DNA of 64,000 nt. Origin: Salvia splendens (lineage: Eukaryota; Streptophyta; Magnoliopsida; Lamiales; Lamiaceae). Below the pieces are notes generated by a model, which worked only from the letters and a program-made list of their open reading frames with translations, was not told the DNA's origin and ran no database searches. Of this stretch, positions 12,334 through 24,172 are shown in pieces; the first letter of the stretch is position 1; each line of letters opens with the position of its first letter. The DNA is taken from NCBI RefSeq assembly GCF_004379255.2, contig NC_056053.1:24672188-24736187 (forward strand), read 5' to 3'. The position numbers and the translations under genes were made by a program.

Positions 12334-15300
12334 CTAAGACATGATTGATTTGAGAGCTTGTTTAATGTATGGGTATTTGAAAGAGAACCCAAGCTCCTTA
12401 GCCCTCGTTGGAACCACCTTTTGTCCTTCAAGAACCTATCAACAACGGATTAGCTTCAACACATGTTTCAACATCAAACCATCTGAAAATTTTCATTTAC
12501 CACACAAGCGCCTTCGCCTAGAACAGCCTTGAGCGCGATCTCTGGCACCGGCAGCCATGATGGTCGATCCAAGACCGATCCCAGATGATCACACATCTCC
12601 GACAGCCTAACGGGGTTTGGCGATGTTCCATTTATCACTCCTGCCATTCACGTCACATGTATCTCACTTATCTACCTGTGTTACTTAGGGACTGAAGTTG
12701 CAAGCACTATCCTAGTAATTTTTCACCTTTGTAAGAAGGGTTGGACAGAGCTTCGTATATCAAGCTTACTAGGTCGTCCACATGAATCCAGGAGAACCTG
12801 TAAAGTTTTAACGATGCTGATGTAAACTGACGCGGAAGAAGATTGTATCACAGATCGAATCTCGGAGAAGTTACCATTGCTTTCCAGAACCCAAAGGTCC
12901 ACCAGCAAACATCATGAAGAGTGGAATCATTTTAGCTGCAAAAGCAGCCAAGGAGTTTCAGTGTTTGATATTGCTTTGTATCAAGAATGTGTGCATGGTT
13001 CTGGGCCAGCACTATAAGATCTAACGGTTCGAGGGTTTAGGGTAATATGTACCCAAAGCACCACCCTCTTTTCCAAGAACCACGCCTATACGTATTCGTG
13101 CTAGTCTGACATCTTGATTGACTCTGAGAGCTGCTGCTTCCCATTCTCTACAAACCTGAGGAAACAGACTAAGTAAAAGTTTAAATTCTCCAATGAAGAA
13201 ATACAGTGTTAAGGCTACAAAAAAAGGTTTTACACCTCAGCTAAGTAATCGTTTCCTGATGGACTTTCCTCATCAAAGACTCGGGTTTCACTACTTCCTA
13301 AGTAAAACAGATATGATATTAGAACACCAAATCATGAAATTGCTTAAAGGTTTGTTCATCTACTACTGTATAGTCATTATATGATGCATTTAAAAACATT
13401 TTAAGATGCCTACCATAGTAGCCGACTGCTGTTGCACTGATCAAAACCTTGGGGCGAAGGTCATCCTGTGTGCTATTAATCAATTCTACAACCTAGAATA
13501 ATAATGGTTTTCAACAGGTGGTATGGAGATGATTCGAAACTTAAGAAGAGATTCCAACAAGGACGTATGAAGAATACCTTGGAAGTTACTGTAATCCTGC
13601 TATCTTTGATCTCTTTCTTGATCTGCAATATGGGCTTTGAGATTAATGCGTGCACAGAAAATATCGTTGATGTGAGGCGTAACATAATCATTCAAGTAGT
13701 AGAACATCATACCTCGGGTGACCATCTTGTGCTAATTGGCATTCCGGCCAGATTTACAACAGCGGTAGAACCTTGAATGCAGTTTCTCCACTCCTGTTCT
13801 TCTGCTATTTTAATTCCTGGATAGTCCCTGACTACATATAAGAATGAGACGGCAGTTGATTGAACCGTTACATTTTGTGTTCCATCTCACAAATCAAGGT
13901 AGTGCAACTATAGCTTCATTACCTTCTTACCCGGAAAAACTGACAGGGCTTTCGACCTAGACCGTGTCAAGACCCGCACACGATGATCATCTAAATTCAA
14001 GAAAATCAATGAGTGCACACAGTCACACATAATAATGCACAAGTTTTGCAGCCACTTAGATAGGTAGCAAAAACCAATTAGTTTACACTTTGAAGAGTTC
14101 CACAGCTGAAAGAAATTTGTGAATCAAATATAGTAGTAATAAGCAAGCTACTGTACAAGTCCCCTTTAGAAACTAAAAACAGTGTGGCAGCTAAAAACTC
14201 GACTAACTGATAGCATTTCAAGATGAACTCTGTTCATAGAAGTTAGCTGTTAGAGAAGAAAAGAAACACTAGAAGGAGAAGCACGACTCATTGATTTGAA
14301 CAGAAATCGATTAGTTATGCTAGGTCTGTTAGCAGTGGTTATTCCTAGTGAAACAGATAGGAAAGAGTGGGCTAAGGAATATTAACCATCTTCGTACATC
14401 TCATGAATGAAAGTTTGAGAGAGTATTTCCATGATTACTCCAACAATATCCGAGCTACTATTCTCGTTGCTATCACTAACCAACTGATTTTATGATCAGA
14501 TACGGTTATCTGAAACATGTTAGTTCAATAAATCAGCTCGGTGACCATGGATATAAATTCGCTATAGTCTATACATACCTGCAAGCAATCTCTGCACCAA
14601 TCTTTTACCTATGAAGCCAGTTGCTCCAGTTACTGAAACAATCATCTCATCTGCCTGCTTAAAAAAGGGGCCAAGTAAACATGTCTTAAATATAAAATAT
14701 CCATATTAATGAACCTTATCACCGAACCTCCCATGATAGACTACATTTCCGTTCGGTAGATAGAGCCCCATCCCATATTTCATTTGATAAAAACATAGAG
14801 TAATTCATTTCAAGCAAAAATTTACTCAATCAGCATACATCTCTTAGTTGTACATAGCAATAATGAGCTCACTAAACCTGTTCATATACCACTAGGAGGT
14901 GTTGATTGAGTATGCTTATCTTCATCACTAAGATTCTCTCCAATCCTACTCTTTAAATGGGAAACTAATCAAGTAAAATTAGCTCAAACGATAGACATTA
15001 TCAAGTTGTAAGCCATCTTAGCAAACAATGGATTATCATATAGTAGTACTAATTCAATCACTACCTTAGCGCATAGCCAAGACCATATTTCATCTATTTT
15101 GAAGAAAATTGTCATTCCATATGTCCTCCATTCTGATCGAATTTATGGAGCCGACATGAAATAAGCAATGAAAAATGCAAAACATGGAGAACCAAACTTC
15201 TTCATCTTCCAACATTTATCAAATTTTGATCGATTGCGTGATCAAATACTAGAACTAGAGAGAGAGAGAGAAGGAAGAGAAGGAGGAAACGAAGTGGAAT

Positions 15301-15517
15301 TGTTACCTTGGCAATGCTGCTAGTTACGGAGAGAACTCTGGTTTGCCTAACTCTCCAAACCTGTGAAAGCAGAGATCAAATTTGGAAATGTGTAGTGGTA
15401 TAAGGAGAGAGCGAAAAAGAGATGAATTAGAGAGTATACAGCGAGTCGTTGCGGAAAGTGAGGCGAAGGAGTGATGGAATTCGGCCAAGAGATGGATGTG
15501 GCTCCGCAGAGTTCCAT
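12334..15517 (-). CDS. GC1: Chloroplast NAD(P)-binding epimerase-family protein, SDR39U1/GC1 (SulA-like)
   Basis: Thirteen exons join in phase to 349 residues: 15517-15440, 15360-15307, 14654-14579, 13990-13931, 13831-13713, 13622-13578, 13492-13414, 13297-13236, 13155-13053, 12935-12875, 12797-12727, 12640-12501, 12435-12334. All introns are GT-AG. The first 44 residues look like a plastid transit peptide; the Rossmann motif VSVTGATGFIG follows, then ISATAVGYYG, REWE, GVVLGKEGGAL, FAGGPLGSG, FSWIHVDD and a C-terminal DUF1731-like block (NGTSPNPVR, RPSWLPVP). Bacterial SulA-like/YfcH family members have an extended-SDR fold; Arabidopsis GC1 is a stromal protein needed for normal plastid division. 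The enzymatic substrate is unknown. Identity is from remembered family sequence and length (about 347 residues in Arabidopsis). Confidence 0.93.
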
Positions 15518-16438
15518 TGTTAATGAGAAATGGGAGGGAAGAAAGTGAGAGGAGAAGTGTGATTCAATGGTGATATGATATGGTTGAGTGAAAGGGGTCC
15601 ATTCACAAACCAAATTGTGAGCCACATTCTCTATCCTCTCCGTCACTACTATAACTTTATTTTTGAGATTTTTTGTTTATAATTTATTAATTTTATACTA
15701 GTAATTAATTACTATTACGGCTACAAGCGTTCCAACTTATTAATTTTTATCCCATCTTTCAAACATTGTAGTATAAATTTTATTACCACGGTTGAGTTGT
15801 GTCACTCGGAACATGATATAATATTATTTTGCATCAAAAAATAAATTATACTAGTACTATATATGAGAATATTAATATTTCACTTCATATTTAGTTTTAG
15901 AAATAGTTAATAAGAACGATTGATAAAACTGACAATTAAAGATTGAACATAATTTATAAGCTGAAAATTTTAAGGTATAATCGGTACAATTACTAAAACT
16001 TGAGATATTCTAAAACATTAGTGATAAATAAGACAGAATTTAGTCTTATTTAGATAGGTAGAATAAAATGTTACAAATGTTTCTTCAAGATTCTGCTGCA
16101 TTATTAGATACAGAAAGGAAAAACGATGAACAGAATATGAATATTTCCATCAAGAGTTTCATTGTAATAACTCATTTTTATCAGTCAGCAGCCACTCGAT
16201 ACATCAACCGAGCTAAAACAAAATCGAACAACAAAAAAACCAGAATTCAAATCAGTCTCCCTGCATTGCAGCACCATATTAGCAATCTGCATTCCGACGA
16301 TCTTCATCAGTTACTGCTATAAAAAAAGAGAGGAAAACAGTAGTGATCGCGATAGAGAAAATTTGTAGACATTTTTTTGGCAGGTTAGTAGCTGAAATAT
16401 AGTCGCCAACCTCTAGGTATTCCCATGTTGATAAATTT
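15518..16438. other. GC1 upstream region and spacer
   Basis: Holds the presumed GC1 promoter and leader (minus strand, from 15518 upward) and AT-rich spacer. No further gene recognised; the open frame at 16068-16322 has no family resemblance and is probably chance. Confidence 0.4.
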
Positions 16439-16461
16439 TCATTCATTTTCTTCGCGACCAT

Positions 16462-16617
16462 AGTTATGTATTATCTCAATCTGCAGCAGCAAGAAAGATT
16501 AGTTATGTATTATCTCAATCTGCAGCAGCAAGAAAGATTAGTTATGTATTATCTCAATCTGCAGCAGCAAGAAAGATTAGTTATGTATTATCTCAATCTG
16601 CAGCAGCAAGAAAGATT
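16462..16617. repeat. Perfect 39-bp x4 minisatellite carrying a splice acceptor
   Basis: Four identical 39-bp units. On the minus strand each unit contains CTTGCTGCTGCAG followed by ATTGAGATAATACATAAC, that is, the polypyrimidine tract, AG acceptor and first codons (I-E-I-I-H-N) of the last NDUFB9 exon. The copy at the low-coordinate end continues into the true exon end; the other three run into TAA directly after the Asn codon. Confidence 0.97.
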
Positions 16618-16817
16618 AAGGCGTGGGAGCGATTGGATAATATAGGAGTACTTAACGAGATGACATAAAGCAATGTGGCATTGTGAGCACAAAATGACAG
16701 TTCTTTAAATACATTTAGAAGAGGACAGAAAACAATTACAAACTATACTGCTTCAGACCAAGCAAATGAAAAGTTTCACGTGTTCAATATACGACTTCCT
16801 ACTTCTAGAAATATATA

Positions 16818-17034
16818 CTCCATCCGTCTTAATTTAATCGAGACGTTTCTTTTAGGCATGAAATTTAAGAAAGTGGTACTCAGTGAGTTAAAAGAAGAGA
16901 GAATAAAATAGACGAGTGAAGAGGAAATAAAGAAAAAGAGATTAAACCGGCTGATTTTTGCCAAAAGAGGAAATTACTCATTTGCTTGGGCCGTCCAGAA
17001 AAGAAATATGAATCAATTAACTTGACGTAGGGAA
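16818..17034. mobile_element. Degenerate Stowaway-like MITE in an NDUFB9 pseudogene intron
   Basis: Left end CTCCATCCGTCTTAATTTAA and right end TCAATTAACTTGACGTAGGG are imperfect inverted repeats of the CTCCCTCCGTCC type, enclosing a purine-rich core with the family sequence GGCATGAAATTTAAGAAA. It lies between the last two exon blocks of the pseudogene. The right boundary is approximate. Confidence 0.55.
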
Positions 17035-17964
17035 ATAAATCCCACCCTGCCACCTCTCTCTCCTCTCATACCAATCACATATTAGCTGACTAAGCTGAAC
17101 AGTCAAACCCATCCACCCCTATAATATGACTTCATAGTAGCAAAATGATAAGACTTATTTATCGGAAATACTGAGCCGAAACATGCAATAAAAAGGGAAG
17201 AAAGGAAAATCAGATCTACAACCAGCTATAGAAAGCACAAGAAGCAGCAAGTCTTTGATAAATTAGCCGAGGAGGTGGTGTTGGGTTTCGGCAAAACTTG
17301 GAGCCACCAGGCGCCCATGGAACTGTTCACATAGAATGACCTTCAGGCCCTCAAATAGTATGTCCAAACTAGCATTGACATGCTAAATCAATTCGACCAG
17401 AATCATATCTTTCTCAATAACAAATGACACCTCCAACTAATTCAATTTTGAAATAGAAAAGAAAGCAAGAAAAGCAGAATACCAGTTTCTCATGTCATAC
17501 AAGAATTCTAAAGCAAATTTGAGGTCTGTAGGTTGGAAATTTTGTTAAAACCTATCCAGAACATGAATTCAGAATATGCTAGCTCTCTCTTGTTGACGAG
17601 AGCATAACTTTACTTGGTTCCCACCTTCACTGTGAAGCAAATTATTCTACCTAAAAACATACGTGCAACTGTGCAAGCGATTAAAGCCATGCACCACTGA
17701 CTGTCCCCTATGTACAGTAAAAATTCATAATAGACATGTTCACCATAACCCCTTTGCATTTCGAGAACCAGAGAACGTATTCACACGCGAATAGCTAGAC
17801 ACTCTACCATAAATTATATAGTCCTAGAAATGCAGTTATAGATAATCATATGATTTAAGAATTAAACCAACATATTACCGATGTAGGGATCGGGGTGCTG
17901 CCACTTGTTGTGGCTTGCTTCACCATCAGCTATCATTCTATCAATGAGTTCAATATCCTCCTGA

Positions 17965-18148
17965 AAAGGCCACAGTATCATATAGAAAAACAGAAACACA
18001 TCAATACAGTGGATACATTTCTCTGGAAACGCAGGAGATATTAGGCGTGATCGCGTGAAAGGCCACAGCATTATATAGAAAAACAGAAATGCATCAATAA
18101 AGTGGATACATTTCTTTGGTAACGCAATAGTTATTAGGCATGATCACA
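17965..18148. repeat. 93-bp imperfect tandem duplication
   Basis: Two copies (17965-18057 and 18058-about 18148), both starting AAAGGCCACAG and containing ATATAGAAAAACAGAAA and GTGGATACATTTCT. The duplication begins immediately upstream, on the minus strand, of the NDUFB9 exon at 17960-17879, so it lies in the intron close to that acceptor. Confidence 0.85.
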
Positions 18149-18595
18149 TTCCATGTACATTTATTCAGGCCATATAGCTAGAAACATATAGTGATTGTCC
18201 ATTCATCCACTCAAACAATGACTAATCCTATCTCATCATTTACCAAAGAAACAGATTCTGTCGTAACGAGGGAAACGTAAATCATTCGTGAACCAACAGC
18301 TAGAAATCAGCTCTAAACAGAATAAGGCGTATACCTAAATTGTAAATTCTACAAAATCTTTTTATCGATCAAATCCCTCATTTTCGCCAAGCCTATTTTC
18401 TACCCATAACTAATCAGAACAATGAGTTCAAACCGAATTCAAATAGTAGTAACAATCATCTAAACGTTCACCTTCCAATGAGTAATTAAGTCAAAAAACT
18501 AAAATGAAAAATTAAGATCAGGGAAGATAACGAACCACTTGTCTTGGCCTCAAACTTCTCTCTGAGAGCATCAGCCTTGGATGAAAATAAAAGTA

Positions 18596-18630
18596 AGAAA
18601 TCAGAAATCAGAAATCAGAAATCAGAAATC
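18596..18630. repeat. (AGAAATC)5 heptamer repeat
   Basis: Five exact 7-bp units, starting 20 bp upstream (minus strand) of the first surviving NDUFB9 exon, at the point where exon 1 homology is lost. Confidence 0.95.
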
Positions 18631-18764
18631 ATCAAATAAAAAGCTAATCCAATATATATTATTAATGAAAAATAATCTTATTTTAATAAAAAAAAGTTTT
18701 CAAAATTTAAAAATAATATATACTTTTGGGAACAGACTAAAAAAAGAATGAATGTATACTATTA

Positions 18765-18952
18765 GGGGTGTTCGGTTTACAAGATTGTATTCTAGGATTA
18801 AATATGTATTATGTTTAGTTCATGAGATATAATCCCACAACTCAATTCTATATGGATAATTAGTCATAGCTAACCCTATATGACTAAAATAATTTCATAA
18901 CTCAATCTTAGATTATATTTTAATAATTTTATCTAGAAAACCGAACACCACC
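18765..18952. mobile_element. Tourist-like MITE, 188 bp
   Basis: Terminal inverted repeats GGGGTGTTCGGTTT and AAACCGAACACCACC (one mismatch) are flanked by TTA on each side (18762-18764, 18953-18955), the 3-bp target preference of PIF/Harbinger-derived Tourist elements. The core is AT-rich and non-coding. Confidence 0.8.
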
Positions 18953-19757
18953 TTATAGAATAAAAAAGGACTTTTGCGAACATTCTACTTACTTGTTTTA
19001 CTATAAAAAACTATTAAATCTATGATTAAATGTCTTATTTTATTATTTTAGATATCCACACTAAAATGTATCTTTTTATTTTATACAAACATGTGTCTTT
19101 TCATTCATGTTGAGAGACACAACATCACTCACTCGTTCCACTATAATACCATGTCCACAATAAAAAGCTTTTGCTATTTTACGTGTTCACAATAAAACTT
19201 CTCATTTCATTTTTGATAAATGGGACTGACTTCTCACTCAGTTGTTTCATTATACCCGCCTCCTCTCACTTCCTCGAGTCGGGTCAAACCCATATTCGAG
19301 TCATTTCTGGTAAATAGGACTCACTTTTCACTCGGTTGTTCCATCACACCCGCCTCCTCTCACTTCCTCGAGTCGGGTCAAACCCATATTCGAGTCGGGT
19401 TTGACGCACATACCCTGTCCGCATGTGAGCGTTAGCTCTATAGTTAATGATCCAAACAAAAATAACGCACGAATTGCAACTATAAAATAGTAGTAGTACT
19501 AAAATTCAGAGTTCGGTTTTCAAATTTTCTTCAAGGAAATGAAGTGGAGTAGTATGTTATAGAATCTTTTACACTACATATCTAGAACACCAGTAGAATA
19601 GTTACATTACACACAAAAATCAAATAATTTTCAACACTTCTCCAGACTTATAAGAAAACCAGCGGCAGCTCAAACAAAAAAGTCATCACAAATCACAATA
19701 CCTACAATTTTTTTTATGGTTTCAATCTATAAACACAGTAACAACAAGGCCTCCTCA
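18953..19757. other. Spacer with a 94-bp tandem duplication
   Basis: Mostly AT-rich spacer downstream of the kinesin gene. Two imperfect 94-bp copies lie at about 19213-19306 and 19307-19400, sharing CCCGCCTCCTCTCACTTCCT and CGAGTCGGGTCAAACCCATA. No NDUFB9 first exon or other gene was found. Confidence 0.6.
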
Positions 19758-22700
19758 TCAACTAGTTATCCACCTAAGGGAACGTCGGCTCATCATCCGC
19801 TGAGGCGGCATGAAGCTGAGGCCGAGCATCTCCTTCATGCCTTGCCCGTGCACAGAGAAGCCGATGAGCTTAGCAACAACTTCACCGCTCTTCCTAATGT
19901 GATTCAAGTCTTCGGTGTCTCTCCATAGAAGCTGGACGAGTCGCAGCCTTCTTCGTTTTGAGTTGATGTCGATACCCCATTCCTCGTAGATTCTGTTTCT
20001 TTCACCTTCTGTGAATACTTTGGACATACGCTTGCTTAGCATCTCCCTCTCGCGGCGAAGAGCTTTCTTGCTGTTTGGTCCAAGAAACCACACTTAAACA
20101 ACCAATTTGCAAAATATAGCATTTTGAAAAGCTCAGGTTAAAAGGGGTGTTTTTTCACTTTTCGTAAAACAGAGTTGATAGTCGAGAAAAATACCTCGAT
20201 GCCAGTGTAAGAGTGCGGCCATCTTGAATAGCAAAATTACCCCTAGAGAATGTTTCCTTAAGAAAGGATAATCTCCGATGCTCGACCTCCACATAAATGG
20301 AATCTGTCATATCTTCCTTAATAAGGAGGATGAAGTATGTCCTGTGTATCAGTGATACATTGCAAGATTGCCAAAGTTCGATTATTGACTTCTGCAACAT
20401 CTCAAACTTTATGGCCCAATCATTCATTGGATCCAAAGCAACATCTCGTGTATTATTTCCATCTGTTGCATCTTTCAGTTGGACCTGAGAGGAGAAAAAT
20501 AAGATTATAGTTAGGACTCTCCTTAACAAACACCTCTAAAACAGGGATGAAGGAAAGCAAGTATGATGATAGGACGAGTCTAACCTGATCTGCAGTTTGA
20601 TTTTCAAACTGAAGCTTGGCCATTTCCCTGAGTCCTGCGACAAAAGAGCCAAGAGTCGGTATATCCTCATCCCCGTCTTCATTCTTAGTCTCATCTATGA
20701 AGGAACTATAGTCAGTAGATTGAGAATCGTTTCCTGTCAGTCTGGCACTATTAGTACCGTATATTACAGGAGGAAGTTTCCATTGCTTCCTCTGAAAGGC
20801 ACCTTCGGGTCTTCCAGTGAAGTCCTTTTCCAACATAGTTGGAGGTGTGCTTTCATTTTGTTCATCACTCCCCATGTCAAGTGGTGAAGTAATCATATTA
20901 GCTCGGCAACTTCGGCTTCTTGTAAGTAGTAAGCCTCCTGAAGCAGTCGTACTAGTTGAGGCGCTTGGAGATGTTTCATCAGAGTGAGGGTTAAACAATG
21001 AGCCTTGAATGTTTTGCTCCAACGCAACATGAGAGTAAATGTTATCCGTGCCACTAAGTGGTGCCGACGAAACTGGCGATAACTGTGGTTCAGATGATAA
21101 TGGCGTGCTTTCTTCACTCTCACTTGTTGAGTGGCGAGAAGAAGTGCATGTTCCATCTTTGGCAGAATCATCTACCTCTATACAGCGAATGTCTGTAGAG
21201 ACTTCATCAAAATCTTCTGCGGTTGCCAACAAAGGTTCTTCCGTTATTTGGCTTGGATCAGATGCATCATCAGATGAATAAGAAACCTGGCTGCTTTGTG
21301 AGCGCAGAAGATCCAAAGATCCATTGCGCTTAACCACTCCATTAACAGACTGAATACTGTTGGCTTTCACAGAACTTTTTTCACTTTCAATGGCTCTTAG
21401 TAAATCATCAATCCGAGAATGAGCAAGATCTCGTTGCTTCTTCAGCTCCCTCATCTCTTTCTCCAACTGCAGATATCAAGGCAGAACATCAAGCATGCAG
21501 TTATTTGTCAATTAAAGCAGCATAACATAGAAATAGCAACGCTAGGGATGTTGTATGCATTACGAGTACAAATTTATGTAAAATTGTTTCATTATTAAAT
21601 TAGTTCAGTCAAAACAATTTATAGGTTACCCAAGAGGCCAATTTGAGAAAAGAAGCTAACGTATAATATTTCATGGGTACTAAAATTTCAAAAGACCGAC
21701 CAACCCAAATAAATGGATTAATCGAGTTCTGAATACAAATTACAAAAATTTGAGCGGTGAGTATACAAACTGCACGAATAATTAAATTGTGCATAAAGTA
21801 CTGTATTTCGTAAAAAAGATAATCAGAACCTTTTCAATGTGCATATCTTTCTTTCTCAACAATGGTCCATGGTCACATGTTGATCCTGGAGCTTTTAACT
21901 CGCTTTCCAACCTGGCAACCTCTTTCTGCAGATGTTTTACTAATGCCTTGTCAGACATCACAACATTGACCTTAGCATTCGTAGATACTTCCTTTGCACA
22001 GCTTGCAAATAGAAGTGTGTTTCTTGATTGCTCAACATGGCTTCTAGAAGGGTTTAAGGTGCATATGATTGCGGTTCTTGCATTGCCTCCTAAGGCAGGC
22101 TGCAGTATGCGAGTAAGCTTCGAGTCTCTGTAATTGACATGCCCATGTCTTCCTTTGCTGCAACAAATTTAGGTGGTAACATAACTAGAGAGAAACATCG
22201 ACAATTATAGATATCATATGAAGTGTCTCAAGGGAAAACATAAGGCCTCTCAATGTCATGAAATATGGTTGAGACATTACTTTCAACTATCAACTACAGG
22301 GTAGCTAGCATATAACAAGGGAAATGAAAGGTATTAGGATCAATCAACCTGAGTTTGCGAATGACTGTCCCCAGAGTTAATAAACTACGGTTTATATGGC
22401 AGCCCTCTTTGAGTCTTTGCCCTACTGATTGTGCTTGAGATGCCCGCTCGCTTCCTGCTAGATCAACAAAATTCTGCAGGGAAATATGAAACGACTTGTC
22501 AGTTTTTTCTGTTTATACACCCCATTGGATGGATTGAGAAGCATATATGGATAGGAAATTCAGCCAAAAAGTTCAATTCAGCTATACCACACTAGCAGCA
22601 AGGGTGGTTGAGTTGCTCTTCCCAATAAATTCACGAGCAGAACTTTCAATTGTCTGGAGTGATCAAATTAGAGAGGCATCAATAAGACTTTCATTGGTTA

Positions 22701-24172
22701 AAGTAAAAAAAAAGTTAAGAAATTCATATGAGAAGTTATACCGAATAATGAAGAAGGAATGAGAAGGGAGCTAACCAATCTAAGGATTTGATGGGACCTT
22801 GAGCTTTTCTCATTCAATGAGGTCTCCCCAATTTGTCTTTGAGCTATGAAGTTGAAAGAGATGCGTAAGAAACATGGTTGTGACTTATAATGTTGAATTT
22901 TTAATTACCCAATGGTGGAATTGGAGACCGCATATCCAAAAGGAAAATATCCCAACCTTCACAAATGGACAACAACTCCTTGAGGTGATTCCAGTCCCTC
23001 AAAGTCTCTTCTGTGAGTTTCTCTATAATCATTCCTTTCTACACAAATAGGAGAAATAAACAAAGCTGCACTGAAGCACCAATCAGAGGAAACTATTAAA
23101 CTCAAAACTCACTTCTGGATCATCAAGTAGCCGCAGTTGATTATTATCTGAGCTAAGGAGGTCTCTTACAACTTCATTATAGATCTCCATTGCAGAAAAC
23201 TTTAAAGCAAATACCCTTTCATCATGCTGAGGGAGAAAAGAATAAGGAGAAAAGATTACTTCCAACAAATAAATATGTTCCACATGTTGAAGGAATAAAG
23301 ATTTTCTTGATGTAGAAAAAGAATACATAACAGCACTGAGGACTAAGTTAGAATCAAATTACCATTTTCATATATTCATAAATATCAGCAACTGTATACT
23401 CAGTAATACCATTCATAGTGTAGGTCTTTCCACTGCTTGTTTGGCCATATGCAAAAATAGTAGCTGATACATTATGCAAATTGCGTTAGTTCCACCTGAC
23501 AAAAAGACTAGCTCCAGGAGCAGCAAAAAAATTGCATGTGAGAAGCAGGCTGTACTGCAATCTAAGGAACCCAAGAGTTCCATACCATTGCAGTAGAGAA
23601 ATGCCAGTGCAATTTAATATTTTATGAATTAGTTGAGATTCCAATTGTCACAAAATATGTATATCAAAAACTGGGAAGTATCATTCAATCAAGTTTCAAG
23701 CAAATTCTTACAGTTGATTCCACCAACTACAGAAAGTGCAATATCCTTTATCTCTTCATCATAAACTTCTCTTGTTTTGCAGTCACCCCTAAATACTCTG
23801 TCTGCACACAAACATGAACAGCTTTAATAAAACAGGGGAAGCAAGTGTCATGTATTCCTTAAGATTAGCAGGGAAAAATTCTGGGTCAACATTATACTCA
23901 CAGGTCAAAACACTCCTCCTCAACTAGAAAACTAGCATGTAAGACTTACCAAATGAATAAGCTGTCGGGAGTCCTGACCTCTCCTGGAGGCTGTTCCGGT
24001 ACAAAATGGTGGTCGAGTTGATGCATTCCCAATCAGCAACGTCATTCTGAGCAATTTCCTTCTCATTCAATGGCCTTAATCTCACCAACACCAAAATCTT
24101 TTCTTCTGTCCCATTTCCCACCCCTTGCATCTTCTCCCAATCAATCAAGTCATCGCCTCCCATAGCTCCCAT
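19758..24172 (-). CDS. Kinesin-like protein, KIN-7 family with DUF3490 C-terminus
   Basis: Twelve exons join in phase to 893 residues: 24172-23950, 23801-23712, 23463-23363, 23226-23113, 23038-22957, 22843-22776, 22653-22588, 22473-22349, 22157-21830, 21466-20585, 20484-20195, 20070-19758. The N-terminal motor has the P-loop GQTSSGKT (about residue 110), switch I NEKSSRSH and switch II DLAGSE, then [18 protein letters not shown] coiled-coil neck follows ([20 protein letters not shown]), a serine-rich linker with low conservation, and a C-terminal DUF3490 region ([33 protein letters not shown]). KIN-7 proteins are plus-end motors acting in phragmoplast or other microtubule functions. It resembles most the Arabidopsis At2g21300/At4g38950 pair from memory, not NACK1 itself. 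Length is close to those (about 860 residues). All introns are GT-AG. Confidence 0.93.

Larger units (their letters stand above)
16439..18575 (-). pseudogene. Complex I subunit NDUFB9/B22 (CIB22-like), 5'-truncated and frameshifted
   Basis: Four exon-like blocks are recognisable: 18575-18536 (ADALREKFEAK), 17960-17879 (EDIELIDRMIADGEASHNKW, then QHPDPYI), 17322-about 17268 (PWAPGGSKFCRNPTPPP) and 16480-16439 (IEIIHNYGREENE, stop). Together they match the C-terminal two thirds of the B22 accessory subunit of mitochondrial NADH dehydrogenase, an LYR-family protein. Defects are visible. The first exon (RRALKDTLNW region) is absent from the 18.6-19.7 kb interval. Exon 2 has lost about two bases before its donor, shifting frame. 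The exon-4 donor reads GC in the wrong phase instead of GT, and the final acceptor sits in a fourfold repeat. A functional copy must exist elsewhere if the subunit is made. Confidence 0.8.

Noticed and set aside
16068..16322. 84-codon open frame upstream of the 39-bp repeat
   Set aside because: No family resemblance, low-complexity Lys/Asn/Gln content, and located in the spacer just past the NDUFB9 pseudogene end.
16462..16617. 39-bp repeat as a CRISPR-like or plastid-derived array
   Set aside because: Units are strictly contiguous without spacers, and the sequence is explained by the NDUFB9 exon junction.
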